A stretch of 64,000 nt of DNA from Bacteroidota bacterium (GTDB lineage: Bacteria > Bacteroidota > Ignavibacteria > Ignavibacteriales > Melioribacteraceae): assembly GCA_018829205.1 (NCBI GenBank), contig JAHJUE010000006.1, positions 186,001-250,000 on the forward strand, in the 5' to 3' direction. Shown piece by piece: positions 1 through 9,582 of the stretch. Each line of letters begins with the position of its first letter. Position 1 is the first letter of the stretch. The position numbers and the translations under genes were made by a program. A model generated the notes under the pieces. That model was not told the DNA's origin and did not search any database. It worked only from the letters and a program-made list of their open reading frames with translations.

Positions 1-16
1 AATTGAACGGTGACAA

Positions 17-3000
17 ATGAAGAATAAATCTGTTATGAATAATGAGTTGATAGAAGACAATTTATCAATCGAAGAGAAATTAATTCAGAGAGAAGCTGAA
101 CTGGCAATTATAAGCAGTGTTAGTGAAGCAATTTCAAAAAGACTTGATGCAAAAACCATTACCCGCATAATCGGTGACAAAGTAAAAGAAATATTTAATT
201 CAGAAGTGACTGAAATCCTTTTGCTCAATGAAACAACTAATATGATAGATATTCCTTATTCATACTACAGGGGATATCAAACTGCCGATTCTTTTCAGCT
301 CGGAGAAGGTTTGACTTCAAAAGTAATAAAATCCGCTAAGCCTCTTGTAATAGGGACTTTTGAAGAAAGCTTAAAAAATGGGGTGATTGTACAATCCGAC
401 GAAGAAAAAACGGAAACCTATATTGGCGTCCCAATTATTTCACATGAAAAAGTTTTAGGCGTTGTAAGTATTCAAAGCTATAAAAAGAATGACTACAACG
501 ATGAAAAAGTGCGTTTGCTTTCTATACTTTCATCAAACATGGGTGTTGCGCTTGAAAACGCTAGACTATTTGAAGAAACAAATATTTTATTAAATGAAAC
601 AAAACAAAGAAATGCCGAATTGGGAGTTATAAACAGCGTGCAGGAAGGTTTAGCAAAAGAGCTTGATATAAACGGCATTTATGAACTTGTTGGTGAAAAG
701 ATAAGAGAAATTTTTAATGCACAAGTTATAGACATTGTCTCATATGATAAAAATACAAACATGATCCGTGATAGTTATTCTTATGAAAAGGGTGACCGGA
801 CATTAATTGGACCGAGACCGCTTACGGGATTTAGAAAACACATAGTTAAATCATTAAAGCCGTTGGTTATCAATAAAGACAATGAAAAAGAATCAATTAA
901 GTACGGCAACAAGGTAGTATTTGGTGAAATGCCGAAATCATTACTATTTGTTCCTATGATAACCGGCGGAGAAGTTTCATGTATAATCAGTCTGCAGAAT
1001 CTTGATATAGAAAATGCTTTCAGTGAATCTGATGTACGGCTATTAACTACTCTTGCTAACAGTATGAGTGTAGCCCTTGAAAATGCTAGGTTATTTGATG
1101 AAACCAACCGATTATTAAAAGAAACGGAACAGCGTTCGGCTGAACTTACCGTTATTAATAGTGTGCAGGAAGGATTGGTAAAGCAGGTAGAACTTAATGC
1201 TATTTTTGAACTGGTGGGTGAAAAGATAAGGGAAATTTTTGATGCTCAGGTGGTGTCAATAGGAGTCTATGATTATGAGAATGAATTATGCCAGTTTAAA
1301 TACGATATAGAAAAAGGCGAAAGATTTTTTGACGAACCAAGAAAATTCATTTCAATTGATAAACATCTTATAAACTTTAAAAAAATTCTACTGGTAAACA
1401 GTAATATAGTTGATGAGTTAGTGAAAATTGGTGAAAAAAAACCAAAAGCTGCAGAAGGAACAGAAATGCCCAAATCCGCAATTTGGGTACCTATGATTGT
1501 TGATAATAACGTAAAAGGATATGTAAGCTTACAGAATATAGATCGTGAAAATGCATTCAGCGATTCGGATGTTAGACTTTTAACAACGCTTACAAACTCA
1601 ATGAGTGTCGCTCTTGAAAACGCCAGACTCTTTGATGAAACAAACAAATTATTAGAGGAAACCAAACAGCAGGCTATCGAATTAAAAATTATCAACAGTG
1701 TAGGCGAAGGTTTGGCAAAGCAGCTTGACTTTCAATCTATTATAGATTTGGTAGGTGAAAAAATTCGGGAAGTATTCAGCGCACAGGTAGTAAGTATTTC
1801 AACATATGAAAAAGAAACTGAACAAATACATCATAGGTACGCAGTTGAATTAGACAAACGTTTTTACTTCGATAAACCGCAGGCAATTGACAACGACAGA
1901 AAAGAAATTATTGAATCCAAACAGCCTTTGATTTTCGGAACTGCCAAAGAAGCTATTGAACATAGCGGCGAAGAAGTTGTAGCCGGCGAAATGCCGGAAT
2001 CGTTTATGGGTGTTCCTATAATCAGAAATCAGGAAGTAACAGGCGTAATTACAGTACAAGATATTGATAAAAAATATCTTTATACAAAAAAGGATGTACG
2101 TCTTTTAATGACGTTGGCCTCAAATATGGGTGTCGCCCTTGAAAACGCTAGACTTTTTGAAGAAACTAAACGTTTATTAAATGAAACGCAGCAGCGTAAT
2201 GTTGAGCTTTCTATTTTAAATGCCATCCAGGAAGGTTTGGTAATGGAAATGGATTTTAATTCTATAATTAATCTTGTTGGCGATAAATTTAGAGAAGCTC
2301 TTGGATTTCTTGATTTGGGTATAAGAATTTATGACAAAGAAAAAAATATCCTTCATTACCCGTATGAATATGAACACGGAAAAAGGTTGAATATCGAGTC
2401 AATGGAACCTACACCATTATCAGACTATGTTCTTAAAACCGGCAAAATGCTTTTGCTGAAAAAGGTAACAGATGAAGAAATTGCAAAGCTGGGTATTACC
2501 GGAAAAACAACAATCCCCGGCACAGATGAAAGCAAATCTCTCGTATTTGTCCCAATTATTGTAGGCACTGAGGCTAAAGGATTAATCTTAATAGAAAATT
2601 ATGAAAAAGAAGACGCTTTTAGCGATTCGGATATACGGTTGTTAACCACTGTTGCAAATAGTATGAGTGTCGCTCTTGAAAACGCAAGACTTTTTAACGA
2701 GACACTGCGTTTACTAGACGAAAGTAAAAAAAGGACAGCCGAGCTTAGTACCGTAAACAGTATTAGTCAGGCAATTGTTGGGCATCTCGAAATTAATAAG
2801 CTAATCAATTTGGTCGGAGATAAAGTCCGCGACCTTTTTAATGCAAATGTTGTCTATGTAGCTCTGCTTGATAAAGAAAGAGTAATGATAAACTTTCCAT
2901 ATGGCTACGGCGATGAATATCCTCCTTTAAAATTAGGAAACGGTTTAACTTCGCATATTATTCTTAAAAAGGAACCTCTGCTTATTAATAAAGAAGTAGA

Positions 3001-4039
3001 TGAAATGACACATGAGCTTGGTGTTGCGCGAATAGGCACGCCGTCTGCATCTTACTTGGGAGTGCCGATTCCTGTCGGCAGCGAAATAATCGGAGTTCTA
3101 AGCGTACAAAGTACTGAAAAAGAAAACCTTTTTAATGAAGACGATTTAAGATTGCTGAGTACAATAGCGGCGCATGTTGGAATAGCGATTAATAATGCCA
3201 ATGCATATGAAGAATTAAACATAACATTGGAAAACCTAAAATCGACTCAGGATCAATTAATTGCTCAGGAAAAATTAGCTTCACTCGGACAATTAACAGC
3301 CGGCATTGCCCACGAAATAAAAAATCCTCTGAATTTTGTTAATAATTTTTCTGAATTATCTGTCGGACTTGTTGACGAGCTTAATGAAGAACTCGGTAAG
3401 TTTAAAAATAAAATTAATGAAGAAGAATATAACGAAGTTACCGACTTGCTTGAAATGTTAAAACAGAACTCGGAAAAAATAAAAGAACATGGTAAAAGAG
3501 CCGACAGCATTGTACACAGCATGCTTCAGCATTCAAGAGGCAAATCGGGAGACAAACAGCCGACCGATATTAACTCAATGCTGGATGAAGATCTCAATTT
3601 AGTTTACCATGGACTTAGGGCGCAGGATAATACATTCAACATTAAAATAGAAAGAAATTATAAAAAGGACCTCGTTAAACTTAACGTTGTTCCGCAGGAT
3701 ATAAGCCGTGTATTTCTAAATATTCTTACTAACGGATGTTATGAAGCGCATAGAAGAAAATCTGAAACCAATTCCGAAGAACCGGCTAAAATTATAGTTT
3801 CCACTAATGATCTTGGCAAGTATGTTGAAATAAGAGTTAGAGATAACGGCAGCGGAATACCTAAAAAAATAAGAGATGATTTGTTTACTCCCTTCTTTAC
3901 AACTAAACCTGCCGGCAAAGGTACAGGTCTTGGTTTGTCAATTAGTTACGATATTGTAGTTCAAGAGCATAAGGGTGAATTGTTTTTTGAGACCGAAGAA
4001 GATAAGTATACGGAATTTATAATAAGACTTCCTAAATAA
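17..4039 (+). CDS. Multi-GAF sensor histidine kinase (six GAF domains)
   Basis: This 1340-residue soluble histidine kinase has no signal peptide and no membrane segment. Six GAF modules follow one another, beginning near residues 27, 200, 375, 554, 729 and 908. Each starts with an (E)L..INSVQEGL-type helix and ends with a GVALENARLFEET-type helix. A short coiled coil leads to the HisKA H-box GIAHEIKNPLNF with His1099 as the phosphoacceptor, then the HATPase: N-box near 1236, G1 DNGSGIP near 1276 and G2 GKGTGLGLS near 1300. There is no receiver domain. The response regulator 20 bp downstream is the likely partner. What the GAFs bind (cyclic nucleotide, small ligand or protein) cannot be told from the sequence. 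The ATG at 17 is preceded by a weak GGTGA. Confidence 0.93.
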   Translation: MKNKSVMNNELIEDNLSIEEKLIQREAELAIISSVSEAISKRLDAKTITRIIGDKVKEIFNSEVTEILLLNETTNMIDIPYSYYRGYQTADSFQLGEGLTSKVIKSAKPLVIGTFEESLKNGVIVQSDEEKTETYIGVPIISHEKVLGVVSIQSYKKNDYNDEKVRLLSILSSNMGVALENARLFEETNILLNETKQRNAELGVINSVQEGLAKELDINGIYELVGEKIREIFNAQVIDIVSYDKNTNMIRDSYSYEKGDRTLIGPRPLTGFRKHIVKSLKPLVINKDNEKESIKYGNKVVFGEMPKSLLFVPMITGGEVSCIISLQNLDIENAFSESDVRLLTTLANSMSVALENARLFDETNRLLKETEQRSAELTVINSVQEGLVKQVELNAIFELVGEKIREIFDAQVVSIGVYDYENELCQFKYDIEKGERFFDEPRKFISIDKHLINFKKILLVNSNIVDELVKIGEKKPKAAEGTEMPKSAIWVPMIVDNNVKGYVSLQNIDRENAFSDSDVRLLTTLTNSMSVALENARLFDETNKLLEETKQQAIELKIINSVGEGLAKQLDFQSIIDLVGEKIREVFSAQVVSISTYEKETEQIHHRYAVELDKRFYFDKPQAIDNDRKEIIESKQPLIFGTAKEAIEHSGEEVVAGEMPESFMGVPIIRNQEVTGVITVQDIDKKYLYTKKDVRLLMTLASNMGVALENARLFEETKRLLNETQQRNVELSILNAIQEGLVMEMDFNSIINLVGDKFREALGFLDLGIRIYDKEKNILHYPYEYEHGKRLNIESMEPTPLSDYVLKTGKMLLLKKVTDEEIAKLGITGKTTIPGTDESKSLVFVPIIVGTEAKGLILIENYEKEDAFSDSDIRLLTTVANSMSVALENARLFNETLRLLDESKKRTAELSTVNSISQAIVGHLEINKLINLVGDKVRDLFNANVVYVALLDKERVMINFPYGYGDEYPPLKLGNGLTSHIILKKEPLLINKEVDEMTHELGVARIGTPSASYLGVPIPVGSEIIGVLSVQSTEKENLFNEDDLRLLSTIAAHVGIAINNANAYEELNITLENLKSTQDQLIAQEKLASLGQLTAGIAHEIKNPLNFVNNFSELSVGLVDELNEELGKFKNKINEEEYNEVTDLLEMLKQNSEKIKEHGKRADSIVHSMLQHSRGKSGDKQPTDINSMLDEDLNLVYHGLRAQDNTFNIKIERNYKKDLVKLNVVPQDISRVFLNILTNGCYEAHRRKSETNSEEPAKIIVSTNDLGKYVEIRVRDNGSGIPKKIRDDLFTPFFTTKPAGKGTGLGLSISYDIVVQEHKGELFFETEEDKYTEFIIRLPK
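94..3230 (+). repeat. Six in-frame GAF repeats, period about 525 bp
   Basis: Repeat units start near 94, 613, 1139, 1677, 2201 and 2738, a spacing of 519-538 bp. Similarity is visible in the DNA as well as the protein, for example in the GTGAAAAGATAAG and CTTGAAAACGC words that recur in several units. The pattern fits growth of the sensor array by in-frame tandem duplication. Units 2 to 4 look most alike and the first and last most diverged. Confidence 0.8.
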
Positions 4040-4059
4040 TAAAATACAGAGAGAGATTA

Positions 4060-5202
4060 ATGGTACCAAAAATTCTTGTAGTAGATGATGAACCGGATCT
4101 TGAACATCTTATAAAACAAAAATTTAGAAAAGAAATAAGAGACAACAAATATAATTTCTTTTTCGCGGGCAACGGTGTTAAAGCCCTTGAAAAATTAAAT
4201 GAAGACAATAACATAGAGCTTGTACTTACAGATATTAATATGCCTGAAATGGACGGCTTAACTCTTCTTAAGAAAATGCAGGAACTGAATAATCCTCTTC
4301 TTCGTTCTGTTTTTATTTCTGCATACGGTGACATTGTAAACATTAGAACAGCTATGAACGGCGGCGCGTTCGATTTTGTTGTTAAACCGATTGATCTTAA
4401 TGATCTTGAAATAACAATTAAAAAAGCTCTCGATAATTTAGAAACTTTAAAGAAAGCTCTGAAATCGCGCGACGAACTTATACTTGTGCAAAAAGAACTT
4501 CAGGATGCCAGAGAACTTCAGCTTTCAATGCTTCCTAAAAATCTACCCGATTATAATAATCTGGATATAGCAGTATATATGCGTACTGCAACTGAAGTCG
4601 GCGGCGACTATTATGATTTTCATGTTAATAAGGATGATGGATTGACTGTTGTTATAGGTGATGCAACCGGACATGGATTAAAAGCGGGTATGATGGTTAC
4701 AACTGCAAAATCATTGTTCAACAGCTATTCTAATAGTGATGATATTATTTATATTTTCAGTGAGATGACAAGATGCATTAAGCAGATGCATTTTAATAAA
4801 CTTTCCATGTGTCTTGCTTTATTAAAATTTAATGAAAGTAAATTAACCATGTCATCTGCCGGAATGCCTTCAATTTATATTTACAGAAAGAAAACGAATA
4901 CAGTAGAAGAATTTGAATTTCAAGGTATGCCCTTGGGCACGATGGAAAACTTTCCCTATAAGACTGAGGTAACTGATTTGAATTCTGGGGATACAATATT
5001 TTTAACTTCCGACGGTTTTCCGGAATTATTGAACGGTAAAAATGAACAGTTCGGTTACGAAAGGATTAAAACAACGTTTTTAGAATGCGCGGATAAAGCC
5101 CCTGAAGAAATAATTGAAAATTTCAAAATCAAGGGATCTAACTGGGCAGGCGATAAAGATCCGGACGATGATGTAACGTTTGTAGTGATAAAAGTAAAAT
5201 AA
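4060..5202 (+). CDS. Response regulator with PP2C (SpoIIE/RsbU-type) phosphatase output
   Basis: The N-terminal receiver domain (residues 1-120) has acidic pocket Asp9/Asp10, phosphoacceptor Asp58 in LVLTDINMPEMDG, Ser87 and Lys109 in VVKPID. A coiled linker (about 120-158) ends in the ELQLSMLPK motif usual before SpoIIE-type PP2C domains. The phosphatase follows, with metal-binding residues in GGDYYDF (Asp183, Asp186), IGDATGHG and the terminal DPDDDVTF. The protein should dephosphorylate an anti-sigma antagonist such as the STAS protein encoded at 9190 when its receiver is phosphorylated. The gene starts 20 bp after the kinase with a GAGAGAG ribosome site, so the two are probably co-transcribed. 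Its PP2C domain is closely related to that of the next gene. Confidence 0.93.
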   Translation: MVPKILVVDDEPDLEHLIKQKFRKEIRDNKYNFFFAGNGVKALEKLNEDNNIELVLTDINMPEMDGLTLLKKMQELNNPLLRSVFISAYGDIVNIRTAMNGGAFDFVVKPIDLNDLEITIKKALDNLETLKKALKSRDELILVQKELQDARELQLSMLPKNLPDYNNLDIAVYMRTATEVGGDYYDFHVNKDDGLTVVIGDATGHGLKAGMMVTTAKSLFNSYSNSDDIIYIFSEMTRCIKQMHFNKLSMCLALLKFNESKLTMSSAGMPSIYIYRKKTNTVEEFEFQGMPLGTMENFPYKTEVTDLNSGDTIFLTSDGFPELLNGKNEQFGYERIKTTFLECADKAPEEIIENFKIKGSNWAGDKDPDDDVTFVVIKVK

Positions 5203-5223
5203 TAATTTTAGGATTACTTTAGA

Positions 5224-5376
5224 ATGAGATATATTCCCCTCTCCCACTATATTCAATTATTTATAGCTGTGTTAATGCCAATTTCAGTATTCTCTAAATC
5301 ATTTTCTAAATATGAAAGAAACGCATATTTGGTTGAGTATGGTATTAAAGACGGACTCCCAATAACAAACAGTTGA
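5224..5376 (+). pseudogene. 5' remnant of a propeller-PP2C receptor paralogue
   Basis: A 50-codon ORF encodes a signal-peptide-like N-terminus (MRYIPLSHYIQLFIAVLMP...) followed by YLVEYGIKDGLPITN. It stops exactly where the first regulator-propeller repeat would continue. The motif matches IIEYRSKDGLPSNN at the same place in the full-length neighbour that begins 4 bp later. I read it as the truncated front end of a second copy of that gene family. An expressed small secreted peptide is possible but less likely. Confidence 0.65.
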
Positions 5377-5380
5377 GAAT

Positions 5381-8300
5381 ATGAAATCGAATTATATTAA
5401 AAATATTGTGCTGATCTCTGCACTTTTGTTCGTAAATGTTAATGCACAAAATAAAATAAAGACTTCACAAAACTCTGATATTATTGAGTACCGAAGCAAG
5501 GATGGTCTTCCATCCAATAATTTTACTTCAGCCGCCCAAACCAAAGATGGTTACATTTGGCTTTCCGGCCCCGAGGGAACATTCAGATTTGATGGATATG
5601 AATTTGCTTATATAGGCAAGGAATTGGGTATTCCGGAAATGCAGGCTGTTTTTTACGATTCGTCCAAAGATATGCTGTATTTTGCTTCACCGGAAAAATT
5701 TGCGAGCTTCGACGGGAGTAAATTTATAACGTATGACCATTCTTCGGGCTATGCATTAAACGATAATCCCGGACAGGTAATTAGTTTCGTAAAAAAAGAT
5801 AGTAAAGGAACTATTTGGATTGGTTCTTATACTCCGTTTGTTGATAAGTCTTTTAACGGGAGCCTGTTAAATTTCAAGAATAATAAATTTACGATTTTTG
5901 ATTCTTTATCCTTTCCTCTGCACAACGCATCTAATTTTTTGGAAACACCATTTGGCGATTTAATATTTACTTCATTTGGCAGAAATACTCAAAACGGCGA
6001 TGGAGCCTATATTGCTCTATACAAAAATGATAGATTTACAAAAATAGATAGCACCTATGGTTTCAATTATTATAATGCAATAATTGAGGATGAGTATTCA
6101 TCATATATTGATTTAAATGGGAATACATATATTCCTTTTTCCGGGAACTTAGATCTTGAAAGTGAAAATACTAATAAAGGCAGCGGAGTTTTAATTTATG
6201 ATGGTGAAAATTTTAAGAGCCTGCCCGGACTAGAAAATAATTTAGCTAAAGGTAATTATGTCGGCTCTGTTTTTTGTGATAATGAGAATAAAAAAGTATA
6301 TGCTAATATTTATAGGTTTGCTGCAGAAAAAATATCCAAATCAGATAATACAATTTTTGAAATAGATAATAATAAATGGGAACCAAGCGAGATACTAAAA
6401 GAGATATATTTTAATGCAGGTAATGATGCTTCAAAGTTATTGAACTTTTCATATAATTTCTCACGTTTTCAAAAATCAAGTAACCAATTTCCTTTTTCTC
6501 TTATTTTTGGATCAGTAGGAATTTCTCAAAGCTCATCTGATGTAACACAGTTTTTTACAGTTAAGAATAACAAATGGGATAAATATGAAGCATTTATAGG
6601 AAACACAATTCTTAATTTGAATAACGGCGTAATGCTTGCCACAGCCAAAGGCATCGGATTTTTCTCAAAAAACAATTCCATTTTATTAACTAAGAAGGAC
6701 GGATTATTATATCCTGAAACAACAATTCCGCAATTGTACACTGATAAAAACGGTTTAGTTTGGATTATAAATTCGTATTCGGATATCCCCAGTTATATAA
6801 GTCTTAGCAGTGTTGGAATAAATGTTTGGGATGGGAATAAACTAAGAACAATTAATATTAATGATGGACTTAAAAGCAATATTACATTTGAACCTTTGCA
6901 GGACAGCAACATGCGTACTTGGATTCCAACCGATAAAGGAATTACTCAAATCCGTGAAATTAGAAATAGTGACGGCGAATGGATATTCAAATTGAAAAAC
7001 TATAATTTAAAAAATGGTGAAGACTATAACGTATCAACTGTTCTGGAAACTGAAAAAAAAGAATTATATGTTTATCAAAACTACGTTAGGCCTCAATATT
7101 CTTCAGTACCAAAAGCTGATTTTTTCCTCGGCAAAATAGTTGACAATAATATAGAAGAAATTAAATCGCCTTTTAGTAAAGAACTTCAGTCTCTTCCATA
7201 TCAATTATTTTCCTTTAGAGCAGCAAAAAACGGGCATTTATGGCTTGCAGGACATTTCGCTAATAATATTGAAAAATTATCTTCAGTAAAAACTGAATTG
7301 AAAATATTTGACGGTACTAATTGGATAGATCCTCCTAAAGATTGGAATGTTCCTAATCAGAAGCTGCATTTTGTAGGAGAGCTTGATAATGGTGCTTTTT
7401 ATTTAACTGCCGGACATTTTTATAATTTTAACGGCAGAGAGTTTATTGAACTTTCTGACAGCATCGATCAGTTTGCCAATTATAGCATTCTTAAAGGCGC
7501 TAGTGTTTCAGGTACTCAAACTAACATTCAAGTTGGGAATTATTTGTACATAAGACTTAGAAACAGAGGACTAGCTATTTTTGACGGGAAAAATCTAAAT
7601 TACTATACACCGCGCAACAGTATAATTCCAACAGATATTCATAACCCAGAAATAAATTTTAATGGTGATGTTTTCTTCGGCAGCCATTCAGGGGCAGTTA
7701 AAATAAGAGGTGAAAAAGTTGAACTTTATTATGATGACGAAACGATTACTGTAGGAGGTCCCGCTTCAGCTGCAGTTGATATGTATGGCAATATAGTTAA
7801 ATTTTTTACAGGCATTGGATTATCTATTGAAAAATACAAAAAGGAATCAGCGGTGTTAAAAATTTCAAGCGTATCTATTAATGATAAATCATATTATTAT
7901 CAATATCCAAATACTCTGTCTTATTCAGATAATTCTCTTTTATTTAATTACGCGGTTTTAAATTTCAGCCATCCTGATCAAACAATGTATGAGCATATAC
8001 TTGAAGGCTATGACAAAGAATGGTCAAGACAATCGAATTTATCATTCTCAGAATATCAAAATCTACCTCCTGGTAATTATGTATTCAAAGTTAGAGCTAC
8101 TGTTGCAAATGGTGAAAAAATTAATGAATCCACTTATGCTTTTGTAATACATCCACCTTACTGGAAAACATGGTGGGCCTATTCAACATACTTGTTAATA
8201 TTAGGCGGATTTCTTTACACGGTTAGAAAAATTGAACTAAAGAGGCAGGAAAAAAACGCTGCCATTCAGGAAAGTAAATTGCGCGCTGAAGCAGCTGAAC

Positions 8301-9073
8301 TTCAGGCAAAAGCAGCGGAGGCTCAGTCAAGAGTAGTTCAAGCTGAGAATGAACGTAAATCAAACGAACTTGAAGAGGCAAGGCAGCTGCAGTTGTCAAT
8401 GCTGCCGAAAGAATTACCCTTTGTTAAGGATTTGGATATCGCTGTTTATATGAAAACCGCGACAGAAGTAGGCGGAGATTATTATGATTTTGCATTATCT
8501 GCTGACGGAACATTAAACGTTGCCGTAGGCGATGGTACCGGACACGGGATGCAGGCTGGAACTCTTGTTACATTAATTAAAGGTTTGTTTACATCCGAAG
8601 TTTGTTCAAAGCAAATATTGAACTTTTTTAATGATGCCAGCAGAACAATTAAAGAAATAAATCTAGGCCGACTAATGATGGCATTTTCACTTCTGAAAAT
8701 AAAAGAAGGTCATGTTCAATTTTCCAGCGCAGGTATGCCGCCATTGTATATTTATAGAAGTTCATCAAAAATGGTTGAAGAAATTAATCTTGAAGGAATG
8801 CCTTTGGGTGCAATGAAAAAATTCAACTATAAACTTTATGAAACTCAAATTGAATCGGGAGATATCCTTTTGTTGATGAGCGACGGGTATCCTGAATTGT
8901 CGAACGATAATAAAGAGCAAATAGGCTATGAAAGAGTTAAAATTCAAATTGCTGAAACGGCTGAAAGATCATCATCTGAAATAATTGAATATTTTAAGAA
9001 ATCCGGTTCAGATTGGGTCAACGATAAAAATCCCGATGATGATGTTACTTTTGTTGTTCTAAAAGTTAAGTAG
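5381..9073 (+). CDS. Periplasmic two-component-type propeller receptor with cytoplasmic PP2C phosphatase
   Basis: This 1230-residue inner-membrane receptor has an N-terminal signal peptide ending near NVNAQ. A long beta-propeller region follows with repeated regulator-propeller motifs (KDGLPSNN, DGYIWL, GLVWI, GHLWLAG). A Y_Y_Y-like domain (about 850-923) contains EGYDKEWS and LPPGNYVFKVRA. One membrane helix lies near 929-948 and a charged Ala/Glu-rich coiled coil covers about 955-1010. The SpoIIE-type PP2C domain has ELQLSMLPK, GGDYYDF near 1033, GDGTGHG and NPDDDVTF at the C-terminus. The architecture couples an extracytoplasmic signal, often a polysaccharide in related propeller sensors, to dephosphorylation of a partner-switching antagonist. 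Paralogue fragments sit on both sides. Confidence 0.92.
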   Translation: MKSNYIKNIVLISALLFVNVNAQNKIKTSQNSDIIEYRSKDGLPSNNFTSAAQTKDGYIWLSGPEGTFRFDGYEFAYIGKELGIPEMQAVFYDSSKDMLYFASPEKFASFDGSKFITYDHSSGYALNDNPGQVISFVKKDSKGTIWIGSYTPFVDKSFNGSLLNFKNNKFTIFDSLSFPLHNASNFLETPFGDLIFTSFGRNTQNGDGAYIALYKNDRFTKIDSTYGFNYYNAIIEDEYSSYIDLNGNTYIPFSGNLDLESENTNKGSGVLIYDGENFKSLPGLENNLAKGNYVGSVFCDNENKKVYANIYRFAAEKISKSDNTIFEIDNNKWEPSEILKEIYFNAGNDASKLLNFSYNFSRFQKSSNQFPFSLIFGSVGISQSSSDVTQFFTVKNNKWDKYEAFIGNTILNLNNGVMLATAKGIGFFSKNNSILLTKKDGLLYPETTIPQLYTDKNGLVWIINSYSDIPSYISLSSVGINVWDGNKLRTININDGLKSNITFEPLQDSNMRTWIPTDKGITQIREIRNSDGEWIFKLKNYNLKNGEDYNVSTVLETEKKELYVYQNYVRPQYSSVPKADFFLGKIVDNNIEEIKSPFSKELQSLPYQLFSFRAAKNGHLWLAGHFANNIEKLSSVKTELKIFDGTNWIDPPKDWNVPNQKLHFVGELDNGAFYLTAGHFYNFNGREFIELSDSIDQFANYSILKGASVSGTQTNIQVGNYLYIRLRNRGLAIFDGKNLNYYTPRNSIIPTDIHNPEINFNGDVFFGSHSGAVKIRGEKVELYYDDETITVGGPASAAVDMYGNIVKFFTGIGLSIEKYKKESAVLKISSVSINDKSYYYQYPNTLSYSDNSLLFNYAVLNFSHPDQTMYEHILEGYDKEWSRQSNLSFSEYQNLPPGNYVFKVRATVANGEKINESTYAFVIHPPYWKTWWAYSTYLLILGGFLYTVRKIELKRQEKNAAIQESKLRAEAAELQAKAAEAQSRVVQAENERKSNELEEARQLQLSMLPKELPFVKDLDIAVYMKTATEVGGDYYDFALSADGTLNVAVGDGTGHGMQAGTLVTLIKGLFTSEVCSKQILNFFNDASRTIKEINLGRLMMAFSLLKIKEGHVQFSSAGMPPLYIYRSSSKMVEEINLEGMPLGAMKKFNYKLYETQIESGDILLLMSDGYPELSNDNKEQIGYERVKIQIAETAERSSSEIIEYFKKSGSDWVNDKNPDDDVTFVVLKVK

Positions 9074-9154
9074 TCTGTTATTGATGCAGCAAATCAGGAT
9101 AATAATTATAATCCGGGTGACGATATTACTTTTGTAATAATTAAAATAAAATAA
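9074..9154 (+). pseudogene. 3' remnant of a PP2C phosphatase gene
   Basis: Directly after the TAG stop of the receptor gene, the same reading frame continues for 26 codons to a TAA. It encodes SVIDAANQDNNYNPGDDITF followed by VIIKIK. This is a second copy of the PP2C C-terminal strand (compare NPDDDVTFVVLKVK just before the stop). It cannot be an independent gene because it has no start codon. It is best read as the tail of a lost paralogue. Confidence 0.7.
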
Positions 9155-9189
9155 TAAATTGTTTTACAAAACTAACCAAAGGAGATTCC

Positions 9190-9522
9190 ATGAAATTCAA
9201 CACCAAAGAAATATACAATGCCGTTGTTATTGAAGTTATCGGTAAATTAATGGGCGGTCCTGAAGCAGAAGATTTTCACAATGTTCTAGCAAAATCAATA
9301 AGCGAAGATAAAAAAATGGTGCTCGTAGATTTAAGCGATGTAAAATTTGTTAACAGTTCAGGTTTGGGAATATTAGTAAGGGGTTTAACAACAATGAAAA
9401 CAGCGGGCGGCGATTTAAGAATAGCCGGAATATCCGATAAAGTGAAAGGTGTACTTTCTATTACAAAATTAACCAGTGTTTTTAAACTATACGACTCTGT
9501 TGAAGAGGCAGCAAAACCTTAA
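9190..9522 (+). CDS. STAS-domain anti-sigma factor antagonist (SpoIIAA/RsbV type)
   Basis: This 110-residue single STAS domain has the VKFVNSSGLG motif carrying Ser56/Ser57, the phosphorylatable serine site of the SpoIIAA/RsbV family. In partner switching an anti-sigma kinase phosphorylates the serine and a PP2C phosphatase such as the two encoded upstream removes the phosphate, freeing the antagonist to bind the anti-sigma factor. No anti-sigma kinase of the RsbW type is seen in the window, so that partner must lie elsewhere. AAAGGAGA about 5 bp before the ATG is a strong ribosome site, and a terminator follows. Confidence 0.93.
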   Translation: MKFNTKEIYNAVVIEVIGKLMGGPEAEDFHNVLAKSISEDKKMVLVDLSDVKFVNSSGLGILVRGLTTMKTAGGDLRIAGISDKVKGVLSITKLTSVFKLYDSVEEAAKP

Positions 9523-9548
9523 AAATAAAGGCTGTTAAAACTATTATA

Positions 9549-9582
9549 AGCTCTTCTTAATTTTATGAGAAGAGCTTTTTTT
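9549..9582 (+). terminator. Rho-independent terminator after the STAS gene
   Basis: AGCTCTTCT and AGAAGAGCT form a 9-bp stem around a 10-nt loop, followed by a run of seven T residues. It closes the + strand signalling block and overlaps the stop codon of the convergent permease gene. Confidence 0.85.

Noticed and set aside
9071-9154. Programmed stop-codon readthrough extending the propeller receptor
   Set aside because: The in-frame extension duplicates the C-terminal strand already present before the stop, so readthrough would add a redundant tail. A paralogue remnant explains it better.
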